The notes under the pieces: generated by a model
Database searches by the model: none
Told to the model about the DNA's origin: nothing
What the model saw: the letters and a program-made list of their open reading frames with translations, nothing else
Part shown: piece after piece, positions 16,796 to 25,057 of the stretch
How the letters are laid out: each line of letters opens with the position of its first letter
Position numbering within the stretch: the first letter of the stretch is position 1
Source: UBA1794 sp031552405
GTDB lineage: Bacteria; Bacteroidota; Bacteroidia; Bacteroidales; Bacteroidaceae
Direction of reading: 5' to 3'
Length of the DNA stretch: 64,000 nucleotides
Assembly (NCBI GenBank): GCA_031552405.1
Contig: JAVBMN010000018.1
Location: forward strand, 1 to 64,000
Made by a program: the position numbers and the translations under genes

Positions 16796-18857
16796 AAAGA
16801 TCGTGCTGTATGCGCAAGGGGTTATCTTTGTCTTTGTTCTTGAAGACATTGCGCAACTCGCTGTCTACCCAGCAGGATTTACGGTCGGGTTGCAACTGTA
16901 TCTGCAGGATCTCGGTAATGGTATGCCTGATATCTGGATCCAACACAGGGGTGATGGCCTCAATCCGGCGGTAGAGGTTGCGTTGCATAAAATCGGGCGA
17001 ACCCAGGAAGACTTGCGCATCACCTCCGTTGGCAAAGTACCACACGCGCGCATGTTCCAGGAAGCCATCTACAATGCGGGTGATCCGTATGTTGCGACTG
17101 TATGGCTGGTCGGGTATCAGGCAGCAGATGCCACGCACGATCAAATCGATCTTTACACCTGCCTCGGACGCCTGGTAGAGGAGGTTAATCATGGCGTGGT
17201 CCTGCAATCCGTTCATTTTTAGGATGATGTATCCTCCCTTTTCGGTAGCTGCCAGTTCCATTTCACGTTGTACCAAGGCGGTAAATTGAGTCATGAGGTT
17301 GAAGGGCGGTACCAGCAGATGGGTGAAATGAGGTTCTCCACTTCGCTCCTGAAGGAACCGGAACAGGTGTTGTAGGTCTTCTACAATCTCCCGGTTGGCA
17401 GTAAACAGACCAAAGTCGGCATAAATCAACGCCGTTTCTTCGTTGAAGTTACCGGTACTGATGTACGCAAAACCGGGCGAAGCGGATGTGCCATCCTTTC
17501 TCTTCCTGATCCTCCGGCGGTCGCGGAGCACAAGTGCTACTTTGGCATGTACCTTCAGCCCGGGCAAACTATAAATGATGTGGATGCCCGATCGCTGCAT
17601 AAGTTCGGCAGTGGCTAGGTTGTTCTCTTCGTCGAATCGGGCTTTAAGTTCTACGAAAACAGTCACTTTTTTTCCATTCTGTGCAGCGGAGACCAGGGTG
17701 TTGATCACCGTGGAGTTCTCGGCCACACGGTATTGGGTAATCATGATCTCCTTTACAGTAGGGTCATGCACAGCCTCATAGAGCCAGTGGGTGAAATGGT
17801 CAAAGGCTTGATAGGGGTAGTATAACAACAAATCTTTGTGACTGATGTAGTCAAACATGGATTGATGTGTATTCAAACAGGTCAGCTTCCGTGGTACAGG
17901 TTTCTCTATCACGCGGAGCTTCTTTCGGGGGCAGGGAAGGCGCCGCAAGTCTTCCAAGTTGAGATGTCTGTCGCCCGCTACTAGGTCTTCCGGAGTTATC
18001 TGGTACGCCTCCATCAGGAAAAAGAGGAAATCGGGCTCTATCTGTCGCTCATATACAAAGCGGCATACTGCGCCAATTTTCCGTTTCTTGAGTTTTTTCT
18101 TCACCTGCTCTACGATGTTGGAGGAGGTCGCATCATCCTCTATCAGTACGTCCGCATCTCTTGAGATCTTTACGCAATAGCTGCTTTCCACCTCATATCC
18201 GGGGAATACCACATCCAGATTGGCGCGGATCATATCCTCATGATACATGATATAATGGCGATCTTCCCACTTGGGAAGTTCAATGAAGCGCGGTACTTTG
18301 CTGTAAGGGATCTTAATTACAAAGTACTGTGTATGTAAGGGGTTTTCTGGACGGGTGTCTTTTCGGTGCAGGCGCACGGCCATATAGATGCGGTTGTCAC
18401 GCAAGAAGGAACGTACCACGTTTTTGCTTACGGGAACAGGCTGTAGAAAAGGAAAGATCTCCTCTACAAAATAGCTGCGGATAAACTCCCAGTGGACTGA
18501 TTCTACTTCAGCCAGCGACTGGTAGAAAATGATTCGGTTGGCACGTAACGAAGGCAATATACCTTTCTCGAAGATACGGATACGGTCCTCAAGCTGGGTA
18601 TTCACCTCGTGGCTGATGGCCTCCAGTACTTGTTCCCTCTCCGTGGCATCGCACTCATGTTCCTTATTTTTGGAGATTGTACTTTTCAGATCGGCCACAC
18701 GGATCTTATAGAACTCCTCCAGATTGGAAGAATAGATAGAAATGAAGTTTATTCGTTCATACAGCGGTAGTTGCTCATCATCCGCCTCAAGCAGTACGCG
18801 ATAATTGAATGACAACCAACTTATGTCCCGGTCAAAATACCGATAAGTATTCTCCAT
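16773..18857 (-). CDS. ppk1: Polyphosphate kinase 1
   Basis: A 694-residue PPK1, which reversibly transfers the gamma phosphate of ATP to polyphosphate. The N-terminal domain starts with FDRDISWLSFNYRVL and contains YERINFISIYSSNLEEFYKI. The phospholipase-D-like C domains include GLKVHAKVALVLRD, whose histidine is the expected autophosphorylation site, and FAYISTGNFNE, typical of the nucleotide pocket. Length is normal for the family. dinB follows with a 23-bp overlap; coupling of polyphosphate synthesis to an error-prone polymerase may reflect stress regulation, but this is inference. The gene is divergent from the metallophosphoesterase, with mirrored promoters between them. Confidence 0.96.
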   Translation of the reverse strand: MENTYRYFDRDISWLSFNYRVLLEADDEQLPLYERINFISIYSSNLEEFYKIRVADLKSTISKNKEHECDATEREQVLEAISHEVNTQLEDRIRIFEKGILPSLRANRIIFYQSLAEVESVHWEFIRSYFVEEIFPFLQPVPVSKNVVRSFLRDNRIYMAVRLHRKDTRPENPLHTQYFVIKIPYSKVPRFIELPKWEDRHYIMYHEDMIRANLDVVFPGYEVESSYCVKISRDADVLIEDDATSSNIVEQVKKKLKKRKIGAVCRFVYERQIEPDFLFFLMEAYQITPEDLVAGDRHLNLEDLRRLPCPRKKLRVIEKPVPRKLTCLNTHQSMFDYISHKDLLLYYPYQAFDHFTHWLYEAVHDPTVKEIMITQYRVAENSTVINTLVSAAQNGKKVTVFVELKARFDEENNLATAELMQRSGIHIIYSLPGLKVHAKVALVLRDRRRIRKRKDGTSASPGFAYISTGNFNEETALIYADFGLFTANREIVEDLQHLFRFLQERSGEPHFTHLLVPPFNLMTQFTALVQREMELAATEKGGYIILKMNGLQDHAMINLLYQASEAGVKIDLIVRGICCLIPDQPYSRNIRITRIVDGFLEHARVWYFANGGDAQVFLGSPDFMQRNLYRRIEAITPVLDPDIRHTITEILQIQLQPDRKSCWVDSELRNVFKNKDKDNPLRIQHDLYEYLRDT

Positions 18858-18883
18858 GTAGTCCTTTGTTTTTCGAGGTTATG

Positions 18884-18947
18884 GCAAATGTACACGATAA
18901 TTTTCATATACTCATGCTGGTACATGGAAATTATCATATACATTTGC
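18884..18947. promoter_or_regulatory. Mirrored divergent promoters, ppk1 and phosphoesterase
   Basis: An imperfect 21-bp inverted repeat (18884-18904 and 18927-18947, 18 of 21 positions paired). Each arm carries a -7 box TACATTTG: 18885-18892 on the minus strand for ppk1 and 18939-18946 on the plus strand for the phosphoesterase. The two genes could therefore share one regulator bound to the dyad. Confidence 0.65.
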
Positions 18948-18966
18948 TTTATAAAACAAACTTTTA

Positions 18967-19458
18967 ATGAAAAGAATAGGTATTTTGTCGGATACGCATG
19001 CATACTGGGATGAGAGGTATGTGCAGTACTTTGAGGAATGTGATGAAATTTGGCATGTCGGGGATTTTGGCTCGCTGGAGGTTGCTCAGCGCCTGGCGGC
19101 TTTTCGCCCCTTGCGCGGTGTGTACGGGAATTGTGACGGACAGGATATCCGAAGGTTCTATACAGAAACGTACCGCTTTGATTGTGAAGGTGCCAATGTG
19201 CTCATGAAACACATTGGAGGATATCCGGGAAATTACGATGCGTCCATCCGTGCAAAGATCTTTGTACGTCCACCGAAACTGTTTATCAGCGGGCATTCGC
19301 ACACATTGAAGGTGTTGTACGACAAGACTTTGGGGCTTCTGCATATCAACCCCGGCGCGGCAGGGAAACAAGGTTTCCATACCGTGCGGACTTTGGTGCG
19401 CCTTACTATCGATAACGGCGAATTCAAAGATTTGGAGGTGGTGGAACTGGCTGATTGA
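18967..19458 (+). CDS. YfcE/MJ0936-type metallophosphoesterase
   Basis: A 163-residue calcineurin-like phosphoesterase. Metal ligands are visible in order: GILSDTHAY (Asp, His), HVGDFG (Asp), YGNCD (Asn, Asp) and ISGHSH (His). The second His-rich motif is followed by HINPGAAG, as in the YfcE/MJ0936 family of small phosphodiesterases. The physiological substrate is unknown. It is transcribed divergently from ppk1 and converges on the outer-membrane barrel gene 24 bp further on. Its stop codon lies inside the loop of a hairpin. Confidence 0.88.
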   Translation: MKRIGILSDTHAYWDERYVQYFEECDEIWHVGDFGSLEVAQRLAAFRPLRGVYGNCDGQDIRRFYTETYRFDCEGANVLMKHIGGYPGNYDASIRAKIFVRPPKLFISGHSHTLKVLYDKTLGLLHINPGAAGKQGFHTVRTLVRLTIDNGEFKDLEVVELAD

Positions 19459-19468
19459 AGCCAGTTCC
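19443..19468. terminator. Hairpin overlapping the phosphoesterase stop
   Basis: A 10-bp stem (GGAACTGGCT at 19443-19452 with AGCCAGTTCC at 19459-19468) has a 6-nt loop that holds the TGA stop codon. It lies between convergent genes and may act as a compact bidirectional terminator, although no strong T-run follows on either side. Confidence 0.5.
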
Positions 19469-19482
19469 GACTTTATCCCTGA

Positions 19483-21276
19483 TTAGAAACGGTATGACAA
19501 CCCTCCAAAGCAACTGATACCCTGTGCTGGATAAGAGTAATAGTACTCGTACTTGCGGTTCAGGATGTTATTCAGCTGAGCGTAGATGGAGAAGTTATCC
19601 CACACGTCAAGAGTAATCCCTGCACTCAGATTATTAATAGGGCTCATCTTTACGCTGGCCGACTGGGTACCGGAAGCGCGACTGCTCAACTCTCCGGGAG
19701 TAAGACTGTTTAAGTCAAGTCCCACTACATTGATTGGCTCCAGATTGTAGTACTCAATATTTACGCGGTTACGCTCCACAAAGTTGTAGGCGATATTGAA
19801 GCGTAGGTTAGAGAGTATCTGGAACTCTACAGAAGCATTGATCTCATTCTTGGGCTTCATGACAAGGTAGGCTGATTTGTTATCGTCCCAGGCATACATC
19901 TTAGCCCCTACTTTCAGGTTAGCAACCTGGGGAAAGTGGAAATCCAGTTCGCCGGAAGCGAAGAAATGTTTCGTATCCTGATTGATGGCATAGAGATACG
20001 CAATATCAGAGATCTCGGAGAAAAGGTTCATATAGCACACATCATCACCGGTAATGTTATAACCTCCATTGAAATTAAAGGAGAAGGTACGATCCGCATT
20101 GCCCTTTATTCCTATAAGCGCGTTCAGATGCTCATGGCTGTTCTTGAACTGACCGGACATCCAGTAGGGGTTTCCCAGTTCCAGACGGCGGAAGTCATTC
20201 AAGATCCGTCCACCTCCCAGTTCCCCATATACAGAGTAACCATCATAAAAAGAGTACTCCATGGTAATATCAGGAGCAAACTGTACTACATTTCCACGTC
20301 CGGCGCTATAGTTGACCTTGGCACCCAGATGCATCTTGATATCATAATAGTAAAGGTTGTAGTAGGGGTTCAATTCCAACGAGGTAGAGGCGGAGTATCT
20401 GCGAGAGTAGAAAAGGTTGTCCAGCTCTGCCTTCATTCCGATCTGCTGCTTGTCATCGTCATTGATTTTACCGTATAAGTCGGCCACGGTGTGAAAGAGG
20501 TTCTCAGAAAGTGCACTTCCCACCCAGTCGGCCATATGACTGCGACGGAAATGTGAGTAGGCCGTGCTGACAGTGAAATGAAGCGGCTGTGAGTTGAACT
20601 CATTTGAGCGGAAATTTGCTCCCAAGGAGAACTTGCGGTGTCCTTGGTTGGAGGTTTTTCCGTACTCCAGGTATTCATACCAGTTGAATCCCGGCCGCGA
20701 AAGGAAGCGGTAGTAGTTATAATCGTCGATGCACAGATTAGCCTGTACCCCTAATGTGTAGTTCTCAAAATAGTGGGAGTAATCCGCATTGGCTTCCGTA
20801 CGGAAGTAGTGGTTGGCCCAGTTGTGATCTTCGTTTCCGTATTCGGGTACGGATCGGTTATTCAGTGTAGAAGAAGTGCCGCCAAAAGAAACAGTTGTAT
20901 TCAGCTCATCCTCCTCGCTGAGACGAAACAGATATCCTGCCTTCAGATCTACCTGTCCATAGTTACCTGCACCTCCCTGTACATAACCGTTGGTGGGGGT
21001 ACCCTGCATCTGGTTGATGATTCCCGGCCCCAGTTGGTAGCGTGATCCGCGGTATGCCTGTATACCAGTGCCATATTCAATAGGATTTCGGGAAACGGTG
21101 GGGAGCTGGTTCTCGGGAAGCACGTCTACTTTCGCAGCGCTCTCCACGTCGGGGTTGTACTCTTTTTCTACGGTTACTACACGTTGGCTGCCTTTATCTT
21201 GGGCAGATAGTGTCAAACAAGGCAGGCATGCAAATGCCCATATACTGTACCGAATGAGGGAAGAAGGGATATTCAT
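19483..21276 (-). CDS. Outer-membrane beta-barrel protein
   Basis: A 597-residue exported protein with signal peptide ending LTLSAQ. It has alternating aromatic/polar strands and finishes in SCFGGLSYRF, a C-terminal aromatic residue typical of outer-membrane barrels. The barrel resembles that of TonB-dependent receptors (NILNRKYEYYYSYPAQG near the end is typical of their last strands), but no plug domain or TonB box is recognisable; residues 30-80 are instead Pro- and Asn-rich. It follows a TPR protein by 28 bp, so the pair probably forms one outer-membrane complex. The substrate is unknown. Confidence 0.75.
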   Translation of the reverse strand: MNIPSSLIRYSIWAFACLPCLTLSAQDKGSQRVVTVEKEYNPDVESAAKVDVLPENQLPTVSRNPIEYGTGIQAYRGSRYQLGPGIINQMQGTPTNGYVQGGAGNYGQVDLKAGYLFRLSEEDELNTTVSFGGTSSTLNNRSVPEYGNEDHNWANHYFRTEANADYSHYFENYTLGVQANLCIDDYNYYRFLSRPGFNWYEYLEYGKTSNQGHRKFSLGANFRSNEFNSQPLHFTVSTAYSHFRRSHMADWVGSALSENLFHTVADLYGKINDDDKQQIGMKAELDNLFYSRRYSASTSLELNPYYNLYYYDIKMHLGAKVNYSAGRGNVVQFAPDITMEYSFYDGYSVYGELGGGRILNDFRRLELGNPYWMSGQFKNSHEHLNALIGIKGNADRTFSFNFNGGYNITGDDVCYMNLFSEISDIAYLYAINQDTKHFFASGELDFHFPQVANLKVGAKMYAWDDNKSAYLVMKPKNEINASVEFQILSNLRFNIAYNFVERNRVNIEYYNLEPINVVGLDLNSLTPGELSSRASGTQSASVKMSPINNLSAGITLDVWDNFSIYAQLNNILNRKYEYYYSYPAQGISCFGGLSYRF

Positions 21277-21304
21277 TATTTCTGTTATTTAGTCACGAAG
21301 TTAT

Positions 21305-24082
21305 TTATTTCAGGGCTTTCAGCCGGGTGGCAATCCGTTCCTGTATATCATCATTGCCTTTGTAATTCTGCTTCAGGCTTTCCAGGTATTGCTTGGCATC
21401 CGTTCTGCGATCCAGCTTCATAAAGGTGTCACACAGCAGGATGAAGTGACGCGCCATCCAATATCCATAGTCGCTGCCACGGTCAATGAAGGTTGATATC
21501 TTCTGTTCCGTCTGGCTATATTCTCCTGCCGCATACATCAGTTCGCACTGCAGATAGTGGGCCTTTGCTCCACTTTCGCGTGTGTTATCCTGAGCGATCT
21601 GATAAATGAGTGTCACTTTCTTGTGTGCAAATGCGGCATCCAGAATGCTCATTCGCAAGAGCTCCTCTTTTTCTTTATCTTTGATGTGCGGGGCTACCAT
21701 CTCATACTGCTCCAATGCTTTCTCCTGCTGACCGGCACGCAGGTACAACTCGGTAAGATAATATCGTGCATCCCAGGTAAACTTTCCTTGGGGGAACTGT
21801 GCTACATACTCTTCCATGGCTTTGAGCGAACGGGTGCGATCACCTTTCAGATACAGCTGTTCGGCCGATTCATACAAAAGGGAGTCTTGTTCAAAAGGTG
21901 TAATCAGTTGGTTATTACCCGTTTGGGCGGCATAAGCCACAAACTCGTTCACACGACCTGTGCCGATGTATACAGCCTTCAGGTCATTCATAGCCTGACG
22001 GGCTTCTTCCGTATCGGGATACTTTTCTATCACGTGCTTGTATGCATTAATGGCTTCGGCATAGCGGTCGGCCTGATAATGCAGCAACCCAATCTCCAAG
22101 GCTCCTTTCCGGGCCGGTTCAGTGTGCGGGTAACGGGTGGCCAGCTGGTTATAGACTTGTATGGCTTCATTGTTCTTGTCTTGCATTATGTAGGCTCTTC
22201 CTTTTTCATACAAGGCGGAGGGGATGTACGAAGATTGTGGGTAGCTGTTCATCATCCGGTCCAGCAGACTGATCTTTAATGGATAGTCCTTTTGGAGGCC
22301 TGCCATGAAGGCATTTTGGTACAATGCATAATCAGCCGCCGAGAGATCGGCGGCGCTAGCCTTGTCATAATAGCTTTGGGCCTCGGTGAAATTACGGGCG
22401 TGGTAGTAGCAGTCGCCCAAACGGTTGTATGCATCCGCCTTCAGCTTGGTATTTCCATCTCCCTGCAGGTCCAGGTATTGGGTAAACAGGGTGGTGGCAC
22501 GGCTGTAGTCTTTATTGTTGAAAGCAATGTATCCCAGATTGTAATGCGCCAGGGCATACGTGTCTTTTTCCTTTTGACGGGTGATAGAGAGGTACTGCCT
22601 GAAATCCTTCTCGGCCAACGGCGTTTTGCCGGAGCGGTAGTACGCTTCACCTCGCCAATAATAGGCATCTGCAGCCGTCTGAGCATCCTGTGAGGAAAGC
22701 TCTAAAGAGCGGGTAAGATACTGAGTGGCGGCGGAGTAGTCGTTTTTTTTCAAGGCCTCTGTGCCTAATTGAAAGAGGATCTTTTGTTTGGTTTGAAGTA
22801 TCTGGTTGTCAGGAGAAGGGATTTTTTCAATGGAGCGCAGGGCGGCTTCATAGTTCTTTCCGCTGAGGTAGATCTCCGAAATGTACACGGTGGCTTTGCT
22901 CTTGTAGGCAGACTGGGGGTAGTCGGCCAGGAAGCGTTCAAAGGCGTTGACGCGTTGCGTGAAGTCCGATTGCGGATCTTCATACACCGCCAGGGCGTAA
23001 TTGTAGCTTGCCTCCTCTCGTACTGCGGCATTATGCTGCATGGCGGCAGCCTTGGCAAACGCATTCTTAGCCTGCTCCCGTTCATTCATCTTGAGCAGGG
23101 CATGCCCCAGTTGTAGCCAGGCATTCTGTGCCAGCGCATCATCTTGTTTTAGTACTTTGCGTAGTTGTTCGGCAGCCACGGAGTATAAATCGCTCTTCAG
23201 GTACGATACACCGAGGGCATACATGGCTTCACGGGAGGGGTTGGCAGCTGTACGTACATAACTTTGCAGGGAGGCGATGGCTTCAGGATAGTCATTCAGA
23301 TGAAAAGACGCTTCGCCTTTTATACGTTTCAGCTCTTGTAACCAAGTGTCATTCTCTGCTGTTGAGGAGGAAAGTCCACGATTGGCGGTTTGCAGGGCTT
23401 CGCTGTATTGCTTCTTTTTCAGATAGATATCTCCGGCATAACAGGCTGCCCATCTCCCATAGCGGCTGTCTTTCTCCAGCGAGAGGAAGCCTTGGAGGGA
23501 CTTATCCAGCTCATTGCGCTGGTACAACAGGTACGACAGATAGTAGGTACAATCCGTGGCATAGCGCGGGCCCGACTTCTGCAATTCCCGGAATGAAGCC
23601 TCCGCTTCATCCAGTGCTTTGTTTTCCACCAGCGCCAGTGAACGGCGGAAAAGCATGTCTTGCACCTCTCCGTCTTCCAGATAGTTCCATTTGCATTTCT
23701 CAAAAGCCTTTACGGATTCTTTATAGTTTCCCTCAAAATAATAGGCCGAACCAATGAGCGCCCATATACGATACCGGTAACGACTTGCCGGATAGTCGCG
23801 CAGGAACTTCTGCAACAGGCTGATTCGACCAGGCTCCTGCAACTCATAGCTGCAACAGGCCAGCATGTAATAAGCATCCTCGGCGTTGGCTGATTTGGGG
23901 TTTTTAGTTAGATAACGTTGTAGCGACTGCTTTGCGGCGGCATAGCTGCCTTGTTTATAATAGGTGGAACCTTCCTGAAAACCTTGCTCGCTGGTTATGT
24001 GGGTAGATGGGCCCTGGGCATAAACGGTATGGTTGCCGCATATTAAACTTAGAAATGTAATATAAAGAATATATCGCTTCAT
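21305..24082 (-). CDS. Large exported TPR protein
   Basis: A 925-residue protein made almost wholly of tetratricopeptide repeats after signal peptide MKRYILYITFLSLICGNHTV. Recognisable repeat units include FQEGSTYYKQGSYAAAKQSL, AEDAYYMLACCSYEL, ADAYNRLGDCYYHARNF and YAEAINAYKHVIEKYPDTEE. Several resemble the YbgF/CpoB and BamD type found in periplasmic scaffold proteins. I chose ATG at 24082 because the promoter -7 box at 24122-24129 puts transcription start downstream of the longest possible start codon. It is the first gene of a pair with the outer-membrane barrel protein and probably scaffolds or escorts it. Confidence 0.8.
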   Translation of the reverse strand: MKRYILYITFLSLICGNHTVYAQGPSTHITSEQGFQEGSTYYKQGSYAAAKQSLQRYLTKNPKSANAEDAYYMLACCSYELQEPGRISLLQKFLRDYPASRYRYRIWALIGSAYYFEGNYKESVKAFEKCKWNYLEDGEVQDMLFRRSLALVENKALDEAEASFRELQKSGPRYATDCTYYLSYLLYQRNELDKSLQGFLSLEKDSRYGRWAACYAGDIYLKKKQYSEALQTANRGLSSSTAENDTWLQELKRIKGEASFHLNDYPEAIASLQSYVRTAANPSREAMYALGVSYLKSDLYSVAAEQLRKVLKQDDALAQNAWLQLGHALLKMNEREQAKNAFAKAAAMQHNAAVREEASYNYALAVYEDPQSDFTQRVNAFERFLADYPQSAYKSKATVYISEIYLSGKNYEAALRSIEKIPSPDNQILQTKQKILFQLGTEALKKNDYSAATQYLTRSLELSSQDAQTAADAYYWRGEAYYRSGKTPLAEKDFRQYLSITRQKEKDTYALAHYNLGYIAFNNKDYSRATTLFTQYLDLQGDGNTKLKADAYNRLGDCYYHARNFTEAQSYYDKASAADLSAADYALYQNAFMAGLQKDYPLKISLLDRMMNSYPQSSYIPSALYEKGRAYIMQDKNNEAIQVYNQLATRYPHTEPARKGALEIGLLHYQADRYAEAINAYKHVIEKYPDTEEARQAMNDLKAVYIGTGRVNEFVAYAAQTGNNQLITPFEQDSLLYESAEQLYLKGDRTRSLKAMEEYVAQFPQGKFTWDARYYLTELYLRAGQQEKALEQYEMVAPHIKDKEKEELLRMSILDAAFAHKKVTLIYQIAQDNTRESGAKAHYLQCELMYAAGEYSQTEQKISTFIDRGSDYGYWMARHFILLCDTFMKLDRRTDAKQYLESLKQNYKGNDDIQERIATRLKALK

Positions 24083-24121
24083 CTTTCTACTTTTTTCGGG
24101 CATGCTATGCCCCTTATCTTG

Positions 24122-24129
24122 CAAAGATA
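24122..24129 (-). promoter_or_regulatory. -7 box of the TPR-barrel operon
   Basis: TATCTTTG on the minus strand, 40 bp before the chosen start codon at 24082. It matches the Bacteroides TAnnTTTG consensus. No clear -33 box is seen. Confidence 0.6.
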
Positions 24130-24218
24130 GTGTCTTTCTATATAATAAGGATGGAAAAGATTATTAAAAGAACAAAACAGGGGGGCGGAGCGGGTCGGGT
24201 ATACAAGCCTGTAATTTG

Positions 24219-24848
24219 TCAGAACCCATCCACACTAATCACTATTCCATCCCTGAGGATTACAATCATATTGGCATACGTCCATTCTTCAAAAGCTGCC
24301 TTGCGGGTTTTCTCTTTCTTCTTTGCGAGGGGAGTGCCCCATGCCAGTGTGAGTTCCAACACATTCATCCCCCGGGAAACAGAACCCTTGTAGATGCCTT
24401 CCCAGTTTCGGATCGAGTAGTTCTTTGTTTTGGGGTTCTCGGTTAGAAAGTGCATCTGCAGCACATCTACCTCTCCCTTCTCATTCATGAGTCCGTTGGC
24501 ATATACCGGTTTTTCATTTATGATGAATCCTACCGCCACTTCAAATGCTGCCTTCTTCTCACCCAGGAGCAAGGGTTTTACTACCTTTATGAAGGTTAAC
24601 CTGAAAATACTTAGGTTGTCAATCTCTACAGGCTCTCCTTTTGCGTCAAGGAAGAAGCGCATGCCATAGTTGTATAAGTCCATCTTTGAGTAGCGCGTAT
24701 AGGCTTTTGACAGGGCGGTCTCCTCCAAGGACTTCTGCACAGTCTGCGTAAAGGGGGGCTGACCGGGTTTTACCGCTAATGCTTGGCGGGGAGATAGTCC
24801 TGTTGCTAGCAGACTTACAGCCAGAATGGGCATAATTGTTTTTTTCAT
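24219..24848 (-). CDS. Small secreted protein of unknown function
   Basis: A 209-residue protein with a clear signal peptide (MKKTIMPILAVSLLATGLSP, then AVKPGQ). I chose ATG at 24848, from which the signal peptide begins properly. I recognise no family. The mature part has two similar beta-rich stretches, AFEVAVGFIINEKPVYANGL and GMNVLELTLAWGTPLAKKKE, and ends in MIVILRDGIVISVDGF. The gene stands alone, with a 94-bp gap before the TPR operon promoter and a 209-bp gap upstream before the divergent SulP gene. Confidence 0.7.
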   Translation of the reverse strand: MKKTIMPILAVSLLATGLSPRQALAVKPGQPPFTQTVQKSLEETALSKAYTRYSKMDLYNYGMRFFLDAKGEPVEIDNLSIFRLTFIKVVKPLLLGEKKAAFEVAVGFIINEKPVYANGLMNEKGEVDVLQMHFLTENPKTKNYSIRNWEGIYKGSVSRGMNVLELTLAWGTPLAKKKEKTRKAAFEEWTYANMIVILRDGIVISVDGF

Positions 24849-24986
24849 TTTAAGCATCTGTTTCGAGTACAAAAGTAAAGAAAAAGAATAGATGAAAGGC
24901 CGACTTGGGGCATAAATCGTACGTTTTCACAGGGTAAGGGCGGAGTGGAGTAGATTGTTAACCTCGTCAAGATGTGTGTAATTCTC

Positions 24987-25017
24987 TTGGAGTGGCTTAA
25001 AATAATGTCTACTTTTG
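24987..25017 (+). promoter_or_regulatory. Promoter of the SulP gene
   Basis: A -33-like TTG (24987-24989) and a -7 box TACTTTTG (25010-25017) are separated by 20 bp, close to the Bacteroides consensus spacing. Transcription would start about 35 bp before the start codon. Confidence 0.75.
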
Positions 25018-25057
25018 CAGTTTTTTTAGAAACATTTATAATTAAACGACCACTTCA

